Below are positions 29,966 to 37,382 of a DNA stretch of 64,000 nt, piece by piece. Both the position numbers and the translations under genes were made by a program. The stretch comes from an uncultured Brachyspira sp. GTDB taxonomy: Bacteria > Spirochaetota > Brachyspiria > Brachyspirales > Brachyspiraceae. The stretch is taken from contig NZ_CAKVGN010000001.1 in NCBI RefSeq assembly GCF_934747485.1, positions 46,404 to 110,403 on the forward strand, written 5' to 3'. The notes under the pieces are model-generated. The model did no database searches and was not told the DNA's origin. It saw only the letters and a list, made by a program, of their open reading frames with translations. Each line of letters starts with the position of its first letter. Positions within the stretch are counted from its first letter, which is position 1.

Positions 29966-29983
29966 ATTTTTATCCTTTACAAT

Positions 29984-30021
29984 AAAATAAAAAGCCAGTA
30001 AGATTGGTAAATCTTACCGGT
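29984..30021 (-). terminator. Leaky terminator or processing hairpin between binding protein and permeases
   Basis: In the minus-strand RNA a stem forms between 30021-30010 (ACCGGTAAGATT) and 30005-29994 (AATCTTACTGGC), with a four-base loop, followed by UUUUUAUUUUAUUG. It sits 16 bases after the binding-protein stop. Such elements give high binding-protein and low permease expression. Confidence 0.8.
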
Positions 30022-30037
30022 ATATTCAAAAAATATA

Positions 30038-31333
30038 TTACTTTCTATAAACTGATAATTCTTTTTCCACTTTTTGTGTCATATCATCTACTACTTTATC
30101 TACATCTTGTCCGGAAATTATAGCTTGAATAGCAGCTTGGAATTGATAACTTAAATATTGATAAACAGGTGTTATAGGTCTTGGAGTGCCATATAATAAA
30201 GTTTGCTGCATAGCTAAATAATATTCTCCGCCTTCAGAATAAGGAGAGGTATCATTTTCTGACAATTTATGAACAGGTAAATTTCCTGATTGACTAGCCA
30301 TTTCTAAAGAAGCTTCCTCACTGCATAATATTTTTATTAATTCTGCAGCTATTTCAGGATTTTTAGAAGAAGAAGTTACACCAAAAGTCCAAGAACCCAT
30401 AGGACCTTTTATTTCACCTTGATGATATCGAGGATAAGGCATATATCCCCAATTTAAATTAGTATAATTTTTCTTTAAATTTTCTATTTCCCAAGTACCA
30501 TATAATAACATAGCAGCATTTCCAGTATTAAATACATATTGAGCTGGTGATATAGAAGTTAATTTTTCTTGTACCAATTTTTGAATAAATTTGAAAGCTT
30601 CTCTAGTTGCTTGAGAATCCAAATATCCAACTACTTCTAAACCATCTGGAGAAACTACACCTTTATTTTGTGTGTCAGCAGATTGTACAAAAGGCAATAA
30701 TCCATAAATAAGCCATTCTGTCCATTCATTTAAATGCATATCTAAAGGAAGTATATTAGGGTCATATTCTTTTACTTTTACTAAAGCGTCGTATAAATTA
30801 TCCCAAGTCCAAACATCATCAAAACCATTAGCAGGCGTGATGCCGGCTTTTTCAAATATATCTTTGTTATAAAATAAAACTACAGCACTGTTTATATATC
30901 CTAAAGCCCATAATTGTTCTTTGTAAGTACCTTGTGCTATGATACTAGGGTCAAAACTGTCTAATTCTTCTTGAGTATAATAATCTCCTATAGGAACTAT
31001 GATTCCATTTTCAGCAAAAGTTGCAACATTAGGTCCATCTATATGTAAAACATCTGGAAGTTCATTAGCTGTAATAGCAGCATTTACTTTATCATCAAAT
31101 CCAGAACCTGCACCGCCTCTTGCAATAAATTCTACTTCTGCTTTATACTGACCTTTATATTTTTCATTAAATTTTTCTATCATTTGTTTAGTTATTATAC
31201 CTTCAGCTATTTCAGGAGAAGCTTGAGACCATACTTTTATAATTTTTTCTCCGTCAGCAGTTGTATCGCTTTTACTTCCGCAAGAAAATAGAAATAAACT
31301 GAAACAGAAAATAATTAATAATAACTTTTTCAT
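30038..31333 (-). CDS. Sugar-binding lipoprotein of ABC importer (beta-fructoside locus)
   Basis: The 431-residue extracytoplasmic solute-binding protein starts with a lipoprotein signal (MKKLLLIIFCFSLFLFSC, lipobox LFSC, Cys18). It matches family 1 sugar-binding proteins: NAAITANELPDVLHIDGPN, LWALGYINSAVVLFYNKDIFEKAGI, GAMGSWTFG-like (GPMGSWTFGV). It is the first gene of the operon with two permeases and the GH32 hydrolase, so a fructose-containing oligosaccharide is the likely ligand. A promoter with a candidate operator lies upstream at 31370-31426. Confidence 0.9.
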   Translation of the reverse strand: MKKLLLIIFCFSLFLFSCGSKSDTTADGEKIIKVWSQASPEIAEGIITKQMIEKFNEKYKGQYKAEVEFIARGGAGSGFDDKVNAAITANELPDVLHIDGPNVATFAENGIIVPIGDYYTQEELDSFDPSIIAQGTYKEQLWALGYINSAVVLFYNKDIFEKAGITPANGFDDVWTWDNLYDALVKVKEYDPNILPLDMHLNEWTEWLIYGLLPFVQSADTQNKGVVSPDGLEVVGYLDSQATREAFKFIQKLVQEKLTSISPAQYVFNTGNAAMLLYGTWEIENLKKNYTNLNWGYMPYPRYHQGEIKGPMGSWTFGVTSSSKNPEIAAELIKILCSEEASLEMASQSGNLPVHKLSENDTSPYSEGGEYYLAMQQTLLYGTPRPITPVYQYLSYQFQAAIQAIISGQDVDKVVDDMTQKVEKELSVYRK

Positions 31334-31369
31334 ATTAAATACTCCTTATTTTTTATTATCAATAAATAG

Positions 31370-31381
31370 GTAACTGGTTAC
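31370..31381. promoter_or_regulatory. Candidate operator of the beta-fructoside operon
   Basis: GTAACTGGTTAC consists of inverted half-sites GTAAC and GTTAC around a two-base centre. It lies about 10-22 bases downstream of the predicted transcription start of the leftward operon, a classic repressor position. The regulator is not encoded nearby; a LacI-type repressor would be a reasonable guess. Confidence 0.5.
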
Positions 31382-31398
31382 ATTTATTTATACATTTT

Positions 31399-31426
31399 AG
31401 TGTATTAATAAATATATAAAAGTCAA
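31399..31426 (-). promoter_or_regulatory. Predicted promoter of the beta-fructoside ABC operon
   Basis: On the minus strand TTGACT (31426-31421) and TACACT (31404-31399) are separated by 16 bases, about 60 bases upstream of the binding-protein start codon. Confidence 0.55.
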
Positions 31427-31504
31427 TTAAAAACTATAAAAAAATCATTAAATATAAAATTATTATAATTATATGTAGAATATAAAAAAGATTATTATAT
31501 AAAA

Positions 31505-31636
31505 TAAAACTTTCGACTAGTTTGTTAAAATATACAAAAATGATAAAATATGATTGCAATAAATACTAATTAGTTGTATTTTGTAATTTAGCAGAATTAA
31601 CTTTTAATAAAAAAACACAATTAAATACAAATAAAA
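31505..31636 (+). repeat. 130-base dispersed repeat, copy 2, abutting mmdA
   Basis: This is the second copy of the repeat at 24696-24828. It ends at the AAAGG ribosome binding site of the decarboxylase gene and contains a plausible promoter, TTGCAA (31554-31559), 17 bases, TATTTT (31577-31582), which is conserved in the other copy as TTGCAG and TATTTT. Here the repeat may therefore supply the operon promoter. Confidence 0.75.
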
Positions 31637-31646
31637 GGTTTCAAAT

Positions 31647-33191
31647 ATGCAAGAAAAAATAAATGAACTTAAAAAAAGAAAAGAAAAGATAGAGGAAGCT
31701 GGCGGCAAAGATAAAATAGAGGAGCGTCATGCTAAAGGAAAATTAACAGCGAGAGAGCGTATATTGTATCTTTTAGATGAGAGCACTTTCTGCGAGATTG
31801 ATGCTTTTATAGAACATAGATGCAGTGATTTTGGTATGGAAAAAAATAAGATAGCAGGCGAAGGTGTAGTTACAGGATACGGTAAGATTAACGGCAGACA
31901 AGTGTGCGTGTATGCTCAGGATTTTACTGTTATAGGCGGTTCTTTAGGACAAATGCATGCTGCTAAAATTTGTAAAGTACAAGATATGGCAATTAAATTG
32001 GGCTGTCCTTGTATTGGAATTAATGATTCTGGCGGAGCAAGAATACAAGAGGGTATTGATTCATTAAGAGGCTATGGAGATATTTTCTATAGAAACGTAC
32101 AAGCTTCTGGTGTTATACCTCAAATATGTGTAATAATGGGACCTTGTGCTGGAGGAGCTGTTTATTCTCCTGCTTTGATGGACTTTATACTTATGACTGA
32201 TAAAACAGCTAATATGTTTATTACTGGTCCTCAGGTTGTAAAGGCTGTAACAGGTGAGCAGGTTTCTGCAGAAGAGCTTGGAGGAGCATTTGTTCACAGC
32301 AAAACTTCAGGTGTTGCTTCTTTAATGTTCCCAGATGAGACATCTACTTTGGACGGTGTTAAAAAATTACTTTCTTATATACCTCAAAACAATTTGGAAG
32401 ATGTGCCTTTAGAAAATACTAATGATGACCCTAATAGAAATGATGAAGAATTATCAAACATACTTCCAGACAGTCCTAATAAACCTTATGATATAAAAGA
32501 GATTATAAAAAGAGTGGTTGATAATGGAGAGTTTTTTGAGCTTCAGCCTTTATTTGCTACTAATATAGTGATATGTTTTGCTCGTCTTGACGGAAAATCT
32601 GTTGGTATAATAGCTAATCAGCCTAATTCTATGGCGGGTGTACTTGATATTAATGCTGCTGACAAGGCTGCTCGTTTCATTCGTTTCTGTGATAGTTTTA
32701 ATATTCCTTTGGTTACATTGGTTGACACTGCAGGATATTTGCCAGGTGTAGGTCAGGAGCATAATGGAGTTATTAGACATGGTGCTAAACTTTTATATGC
32801 TTATTCTGAGGCTACTGCTCCAAAGATTACTCTTATAATAAGAAAGTCTTACGGCGGAGCTTATATAGCTATGTGTTCTAAGCATTTAGGTGCTGATATG
32901 GTTTATGCTTGGCCTTCTGCTGAGATTGCTGTTATGGGACCTGATGGTGCAGCTAACATTATATTTAAAAAAGATATAGACAAAGCTCAAGACCCTAAGA
33001 AAATGAGAGCTGAAAAGATAGAAGAATATAAAAAAGAGTTTGCTAATCCTTACAGAGCTGCTGTTAGGGGATATGTTGATGATGTAATAGAGCCTGAATA
33101 TACTAGAAGCTATCTCATTAATGCACTTCATTTATTAGTAAGTAAGAGAGAGACTAGACTTCCTCGTAAACATGGTAATATACCTTTGTGA
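31647..33191 (+). CDS. mmdA: Acyl-CoA decarboxylase alpha subunit (carboxyltransferase; methylmalonyl-CoA type)
   Basis: The 514-residue protein is a PccB-like carboxyltransferase with two crotonase-type halves: GCPCIGINDSGGARIQEG and CAGGAVYSPALMDF in the first half, GFLPGVGQEH-like (GYLPGVGQEHNG) and KSYGGAYIAM in the second. It moves the carboxyl group from an acyl-CoA to biotin. Neighbouring delta, biotin carrier and sodium-pump beta genes show it belongs to a membrane decarboxylase and is not a plain propionyl-CoA carboxylase. Methylmalonyl-CoA is the most likely substrate; glutaconyl-CoA is the alternative. The alpha subunit of oxaloacetate decarboxylase belongs to a different fold, so that is excluded. 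Confidence 0.88.
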   Translation: MQEKINELKKRKEKIEEAGGKDKIEERHAKGKLTARERILYLLDESTFCEIDAFIEHRCSDFGMEKNKIAGEGVVTGYGKINGRQVCVYAQDFTVIGGSLGQMHAAKICKVQDMAIKLGCPCIGINDSGGARIQEGIDSLRGYGDIFYRNVQASGVIPQICVIMGPCAGGAVYSPALMDFILMTDKTANMFITGPQVVKAVTGEQVSAEELGGAFVHSKTSGVASLMFPDETSTLDGVKKLLSYIPQNNLEDVPLENTNDDPNRNDEELSNILPDSPNKPYDIKEIIKRVVDNGEFFELQPLFATNIVICFARLDGKSVGIIANQPNSMAGVLDINAADKAARFIRFCDSFNIPLVTLVDTAGYLPGVGQEHNGVIRHGAKLLYAYSEATAPKITLIIRKSYGGAYIAMCSKHLGADMVYAWPSAEIAVMGPDGAANIIFKKDIDKAQDPKKMRAEKIEEYKKEFANPYRAAVRGYVDDVIEPEYTRSYLINALHLLVSKRETRLPRKHGNIPL

Positions 33192-33230
33192 TTTTGTATT
33201 GTAATTCTAATAGAAAAGGAGTAAAAATTT

Positions 33231-33536
33231 ATGGATCATAATGCTGCTATTACAATATTTGGTATAATATCTGTTTTAATTGTTGCTTTGGTTTTTTATG
33301 TTTTGGCTTTAGTTTTGGGTATTATTTTTAAACCGAGAAATATAAAGAAAGAAGAAGAGATTAGCAAGGTTGTAGAAGAGAGTAAAACTAAAGAAGAGGA
33401 TTTATTAGATGACAGTGAGCTTGTAGCGGCTATCACTGCTTGTATCACTGCTTATAGCGGTAATTCTAAATTTGTAATAACTTCAATAAAAGAGTCTAAA
33501 ACTCCTGTATGGGGTATGGCTGATAGAATAAAATAG
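33231..33536 (+). CDS. Decarboxylase delta (OadG-like) subunit
   Basis: The 101-residue protein has one N-terminal membrane helix (about residues 8-32), a charged linker (KEEEISKVVEESKTKEED) and a C-terminal DDSELVAAITACITAYS motif found in OadG/MmdD-type subunits. These small subunits hold the peripheral carboxyltransferase and the membrane pump together. It lies between the alpha and biotin-carrier genes. Confidence 0.82.
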   Translation: MDHNAAITIFGIISVLIVALVFYVLALVLGIIFKPRNIKKEEEISKVVEESKTKEEDLLDDSELVAAITACITAYSGNSKFVITSIKESKTPVWGMADRIK

Positions 33537-33584
33537 GATAAAATAAAAAAAAGAGAAAATAAAAAATAATTTAGGAGATAAATG

Positions 33585-34004
33585 ATGATTAAAAATTATA
33601 AAGTAACTGTTAATGGAAAAAGTTATGATGTATCTGTTGAGGAGATAAGAAATGAATCTGTTGCTTCAAATAAAGTTTTATCTAATGCTGTTAATAAAGT
33701 TGTAAATAATCAGGCAGCTAATACAAAAGCTTCTGCACCAACTACAGCACCAGCACCTGCTGCTCAAAAAGCTCCTGCTATAGATGAGAATGCTATATCA
33801 GTAAAAGCTACTATGCCAGGCACTATATTATCATTTAATGTTGCTATAGGAGATAAGGTAACAGAGGGGCAGGTTGTTGCTGTATTAGAAGCTATGAAGA
33901 TGGAAAATGAACTTACAGCTCCTGCTTCCGGAGAGGTTATATCTATACATGTTGAAAAAGGTTCATCTGTTGTAGAAGGTCAAGTGATATTGCAGATTAA
34001 GTGA
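33585..34004 (+). CDS. Biotin carboxyl carrier subunit of decarboxylase
   Basis: The 139-residue protein has an N-terminal MIKNYKVTVNGKSYDVSVEE, an Ala/Pro-rich flexible linker (about residues 50-66: ASAPTTAPAPAAQKAPA) and a C-terminal biotinyl domain with the strict EAMKMEN motif; the Lys in it is biotinylated. It shuttles CO2 between alpha and beta subunits. Two adjacent ATGs (33582, 33585) are possible; I chose the second for its spacing from TAGGAG. Confidence 0.92.
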   Translation: MIKNYKVTVNGKSYDVSVEEIRNESVASNKVLSNAVNKVVNNQAANTKASAPTTAPAPAAQKAPAIDENAISVKATMPGTILSFNVAIGDKVTEGQVVAVLEAMKMENELTAPASGEVISIHVEKGSSVVEGQVILQIK

Positions 34005-34024
34005 TATAATTTCGAGAGGTGAAT

Positions 34025-35149
34025 ATGAATAATTCTTTAGGGTTGGATTTTAACTATTTATTTGCAGGTTTTTATCCGCCGTCTTTTTCGCAGATAATAA
34101 TGATATTGATAGGTGCTTATTTAATTTATATGTCTATATATTATAATAAGAAACCTTTGCTTCTTTTGCCTATGGGAGTTGCTATACTTGCAGCTAATAT
34201 GCCTTTGCCAAAAATAACTGAAGATGTAATTAACGGCTTTTTGGGTATGATATATAATGGGGCAAGCAGCGGAGTTTATTCTGTGCTTGTATTTTTCGCA
34301 GTTGGAACTATGATAGATTTGGGTCTTGTGCTTGCTGACCCTAAAAACTTTTTTATAGGGGCTAGTTCGCAGATTGGTATATTTGTTGTATTTTTCATGA
34401 TTAGCAATTTAATAGGCTCTGATGTGGCTGCTGCTACTTCTATTATAGGGGCTGCTGACGGTTCTTTGGCTATGTATATGACAGCTTTAGTAACTGATGC
34501 TAAATATTTTGCTCCTATTGTGATGGCATCATATCTTTATATGGAGCTTTTGCCTATACTTCAGATTGGCGTTACCAAGTTTTTAACTACTAAAAAAGAA
34601 AGAACTATATCTATGTCATATTTAAGACATGTTTCGAGGGGAGAGAAGATTATATTTGCTGTGGTTGCTATGGGGCTTTGCGGCATATTTTTAGCTAATT
34701 CTTTTCCACTTATAGCGGCTCTTCTTTTTGGAAGTATTTTAAGAGAATCTGATATTATTAAAAATTTCTCAGTTACAATACAAAAGTCTTTAACCGGCAT
34801 TCTTACTATGCTTATTGGTATAGCTATAGGTTCATCTGCTTCTGCGGATAATTTTATATCTTTAAGTACAGTATTAATATTTGCATTTGGATTTTTATCA
34901 TTAATATTAAATACTATAATAGGTGTTTTAGTTGCTAAGATTATTAATGTACTTACAGGCGGCAAGGTTAATCCTATAATAGGTTCAGCTGGACTTAGTG
35001 CTTTCCCTGTGCCTGCTTGGGGAGCTCATATATATGGTCAGGAAAATAGCTCTTCTAACTGTTTGCTTCTTCATGCTATGGCTGTTAATATTTCTGGTAT
35101 AATTTCAGGTGCTATCACTGTTGGAATATTCCTTGCTTTTTTTCATTGA
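34025..35149 (+). CDS. Sodium-pumping decarboxylase beta subunit (OadB/MmdB type)
   Basis: The 374-residue inner-membrane protein has about nine to eleven hydrophobic segments. Family motifs are SDVAAATSIIGAADGSLAMYMT (in pieces, with the Asp implicated in sodium binding) and LLHAMAVNISGIISGAITVG near the end, matching the N-x-x-G...S/G motif of region VIII. It couples decarboxylation of carboxybiotin to sodium export. I use ATG 34025 because GAGAGG at 34014-34019 overlaps the alternative GTG at 34019. A strong terminator follows. Confidence 0.92.
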   Translation: MNNSLGLDFNYLFAGFYPPSFSQIIMILIGAYLIYMSIYYNKKPLLLLPMGVAILAANMPLPKITEDVINGFLGMIYNGASSGVYSVLVFFAVGTMIDLGLVLADPKNFFIGASSQIGIFVVFFMISNLIGSDVAAATSIIGAADGSLAMYMTALVTDAKYFAPIVMASYLYMELLPILQIGVTKFLTTKKERTISMSYLRHVSRGEKIIFAVVAMGLCGIFLANSFPLIAALLFGSILRESDIIKNFSVTIQKSLTGILTMLIGIAIGSSASADNFISLSTVLIFAFGFLSLILNTIIGVLVAKIINVLTGGKVNPIIGSAGLSAFPVPAWGAHIYGQENSSSNCLLLHAMAVNISGIISGAITVGIFLAFFH

Positions 35150-35178
35150 TTTATCGTTTTTTATATAAATTAATTTTT

Positions 35179-35214
35179 AGAACAGAGGATTTTATTGCCT
35201 CTGTTCTAATTTTT
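35179..35214 (+). terminator. Intrinsic terminator of the decarboxylase operon
   Basis: AGAACAGAGG and CCTCTGTTCT form a perfect ten-pair stem (35179-35207) with a nine-base loop, followed by AATTTTT. It lies 30 bases after the beta-subunit stop and also separates it from the convergent binding-protein gene. Confidence 0.9.
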
Positions 35215-35219
35215 AGTAA

Positions 35220-36026
35220 TTATCCTTTTATAAATATATCTTTTCCGAACCATTTAGTAGATATTTCAGAAGCCTTTCCATCAGCTCTCATATCATCTAA
35301 AGCTTTATCAATAGCATTTAATAATTCTGTATCTGTTTTTCTAAGCCCAACACTAAGATATTGAGATGTAATAGGATTATCTTCCAATACTTCAAAATCA
35401 GCTTTTTCTTTAGATATATAATAGCGTCCTACTATTTCATCTACCACTACAGCATCTATTCTCTTAGCCTCTAAATCTAAAAAAGCATTAGCATAAATAT
35501 CATATTGTCTAACTTCTTTAGCTTCTTTGCTTATAGGGTCAGCTTCTAATGATTCATAATTGCTGCTTCCTGTTTGTACTCCTAATATTTTTCCTTTTAA
35601 ATCATCTTTAGTTTTAATATCAGCCCTATCTGCATTTTTCACTATCATAAGTCTGTTATTAAGATATGGTTTAGTAAAATTAACTTGCTCTTTTCTAGTT
35701 TCATTAATAGCAAATCCATTCCATACCACATCAACATCGCCTTTCTTTAAGCTCAATACGACGCTAGACCAATCTACAGGTTTAGCCACCAACTCCACCC
35801 CGAGGCGGTTTGCAACTTCTTTGGCTAAGTCTATATCAAAACCAACTATATTTCCTTCTTCATCTCTAAAACCCATAGGGGCAAAAGTGTCATCTAAACC
35901 TAATACAAGTTTTCCATTCTCTTTTACTTTTTGCAGAGAATTATCCGCTTCTGTATTTTGTGTTTGAGTTTTTGAACAAGATAAAGCAAAAATAAATATA
36001 AAGAATAAAGTTATTATACGTTTCAT
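35220..36026 (-). CDS. Amino-acid-binding lipoprotein, copy A (diverged)
   Basis: The 268-residue solute-binding protein (SBP_bac_3, polar amino acid type) has a lipobox (FALSC, Cys17). Ligand-pocket motifs are DDTFAPMGFRDEEGNIVGFDIDLAKEVA and NETRKEQVNFTKPYL, whose Arg usually holds the ligand carboxylate. It is clearly homologous to, but diverged from, the two copies upstream. A leader ORF with five His codons (36142-36216) precedes it, and its Shine-Dalgarno AGGAGAA (36037-36031) is the exact complement of TTCTCCT in that leader. No permease or ATPase gene is present, so it must feed a transporter encoded elsewhere. Histidine or a related amino acid is the inferred ligand. Confidence 0.88.
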   Translation of the reverse strand: MKRIITLFFIFIFALSCSKTQTQNTEADNSLQKVKENGKLVLGLDDTFAPMGFRDEEGNIVGFDIDLAKEVANRLGVELVAKPVDWSSVVLSLKKGDVDVVWNGFAINETRKEQVNFTKPYLNNRLMIVKNADRADIKTKDDLKGKILGVQTGSSNYESLEADPISKEAKEVRQYDIYANAFLDLEAKRIDAVVVDEIVGRYYISKEKADFEVLEDNPITSQYLSVGLRKTDTELLNAIDKALDDMRADGKASEISTKWFGKDIFIKG

Positions 36027-36141
36027 AGTCTTCTCCTGTTATTTTAATTTTTTAAATTATAATTTTTAAATAAATTTTTAATAAATATAATGTTGTTTTA
36101 AAATTGATGTTTATATAAGTTTATATAATAAAAAGAAATTA

Positions 36142-36216
36142 TTAATGATGATGATGATGTTTAGGAGAATATTGTTTTAAGAATTGAACTTTGAAAAAGC
36201 ATTTGATGTTATTCAT
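36142..36216 (-). CDS. His-codon leader peptide 1, upstream of binding protein A
   Basis: ATG at 36216 follows TAGGAG and opens a 24-codon frame beginning MNNIKCFFKVQF and ending SPK followed by five consecutive His codons (CAT, 36159-36145) and TAA. The stop is 116 bases before the binding-protein ATG. The codons for Ser-Pro-Lys contain TTCTCCTAA, which can pair with the downstream Shine-Dalgarno. The design resembles hisL attenuator leaders in enteric bacteria, but no terminator hairpin is present, so the predicted mode is translational. A metal-binding micropeptide is the alternative. Confidence 0.72.
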   Translation of the reverse strand: MNNIKCFFKVQFLKQYSPKHHHHH

Positions 36217-36253
36217 TTTTAATCTCCTATATGTTTTTATTTATTATTTGTTT

Positions 36254-36288
36254 AATGGAGGCTTTATATTATTTTTTTAGCCCCCATT
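36254..36288. other. Hairpin after binding protein B
   Basis: AATGGAGGCT (36254-36263) and AGCCCCCATT (36279-36288) form a ten-pair stem with one wobble. The T-run (AATTTTTTG) is on its plus-strand side only, so it would terminate rightward, antisense transcripts and otherwise stabilise the 3' end of the leftward mRNA. The same hairpin follows copy C at 37340-37373. Confidence 0.65.
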
Positions 36289-36297
36289 AATTTTTTG

Positions 36298-37104
36298 TTA
36301 TTTTACAACAATGTCTTTACCAAACCATTTAGTAGAAATCTCTGCTGCCTTTCCATCAGCTCTCATATCATCTAAAGCCTTGTCAACAGCATTCAATAAT
36401 TCTACATCATTTTTTCTAAAACCTATACCATAAAGCTCTTCAGTTAATGGGCTATTTTCTACAACTTCAAAATTAACATTCTCTTCAGCTATATAATAAC
36501 GTGCTGCCACTTCATCTATTACAACAACATCGATTCTCTTAGCTTGTAAATCTAAAAAAGCATTAACATTAACATCATAAGGTCTAACTTCTTTAGCTTC
36601 TTTGCTTATAGGGTCAGCTTCTAATGCCTCTTGATTGCTTCCAACCTGTACACCTAACACTTTTCCTTTCAAATCTTCTTTGCTGTTAATATCTGTTCTG
36701 TCGGAAGATTTTACTATTATTAGTCTGTTATTAAGATATGGCTTAGAGAAATTAATTTGTTGTTTTCTGCTTTCATTAATTGTAAAGCCGTTCCATAACA
36801 TATCAACATCTCCTTTGTTTAAGCTTAATATACCGCTTGCCCAATCTATAGGCTTAACTTCTAATTTTACTCCTAAACGATTAGCAACTTCCTGAGCTAA
36901 ATCAATATCAAAACCAACTACATTTCCAGCTTCATCTCTAAAACCCATAGGGGCAAAAGTGTCATCTAAACCTAATATCAATTTGCCGCTCTCTTTTACT
37001 TTTTGTAAAGAATTGTCAGCTCCTGCTTGTGTGTTTTGCGTTTCTGTTTTTGAACAAGATATAGCAAAAATAATCATAGAAAATAAAATTAATATACGTT
37101 TCAT
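36298..37104 (-). CDS. Amino-acid-binding lipoprotein, copy B
   Basis: The 268-residue protein has the lipobox FAISC (Cys17) and the same ligand-binding framework as copy A (DDTFAPMGFRDEAGNVVGFD, NESRKQQINFSKPYL). Its amino-acid sequence is identical to copy C at 37383-38189, with only scattered silent base changes, so the duplication is recent or maintained by gene conversion. It is preceded by the hybrid leader (37216-37290); the Shine-Dalgarno TTAGGAGG (37120-37113) pairs with the leader block. As for copy A, the ligand is inferred from the leader to be histidine or a relative. Confidence 0.9.
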   Translation of the reverse strand: MKRILILFSMIIFAISCSKTETQNTQAGADNSLQKVKESGKLILGLDDTFAPMGFRDEAGNVVGFDIDLAQEVANRLGVKLEVKPIDWASGILSLNKGDVDMLWNGFTINESRKQQINFSKPYLNNRLIIVKSSDRTDINSKEDLKGKVLGVQVGSNQEALEADPISKEAKEVRPYDVNVNAFLDLQAKRIDVVVIDEVAARYYIAEENVNFEVVENSPLTEELYGIGFRKNDVELLNAVDKALDDMRADGKAAEISTKWFGKDIVVK

Positions 37105-37215
37105 AGTTTTTTCCTCCTAAGTTAAATAATTGTTTTTTTTAAAATTAATCTATATAAACGTAATAAAAAAAATAATGTTTTTAAAATTTAAAGTTGTTTA
37201 TAAAAGAAATGATTA

Positions 37216-37290
37216 TTATTGATGATGATGATGTTTAGGAGAATATTGTTTTAAGAATTGAACTTTGAAAAAGCATTTGCTGTTATTCAT
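37216..37290 (-). CDS. His-codon leader peptide 2 (hybrid), upstream of binding protein B
   Basis: ATG at 37290 after TAGGAGA opens a 24-codon frame starting MNNSKCFFKVQF and ending SPK, four His codons, one Gln, TAA. Its first 19 codons match leader 1 (one difference), but the codons after the His run, the stop and the following 90 bases match leader 3. It is therefore the joint produced by unequal crossing-over between the two original leaders. The pairing block TTCTCCTAA is at 37243-37235. Confidence 0.72.
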   Translation of the reverse strand: MNNSKCFFKVQFLKQYSPKHHHHQ

Positions 37291-37339
37291 TTTTTTATCT
37301 CCTATTTTTTTGAATTATTTGTTTTTTTATTATTTATTT

Positions 37340-37373
37340 AATGGAGGCTTTATATTGTTTTTTAGCCCCCATT
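37340..37373. other. Hairpin after binding protein C
   Basis: AATGGAGGCT (37340-37349) and AGCCCCCATT (37364-37373), with the T-run on the plus-strand side, duplicate the hairpin at 36254-36288. It lies 10 bases after the stop codon of copy C and before leader 2. Confidence 0.65.
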
Positions 37374-37382
37374 AATTTTTTG

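Larger units (their letters stand above)
31334..31646. other. Divergent promoter region between fructoside operon and decarboxylase operon
   Basis: About 310 bases separating divergent operons. It holds the leftward promoter (31399-31426) with a GTAAC/GTTAC operator-like site (31370-31381) and, on the right, the second copy of the 130-base dispersed repeat (31505-31636), which reaches the decarboxylase ribosome binding site. Confidence 0.6.

Noticed and set aside
31647..33191. Naming this gene as propionyl-CoA carboxylase beta.
   Set aside because: No biotin carboxylase subunit is present, while delta, biotin-carrier and sodium-pump beta genes follow immediately.
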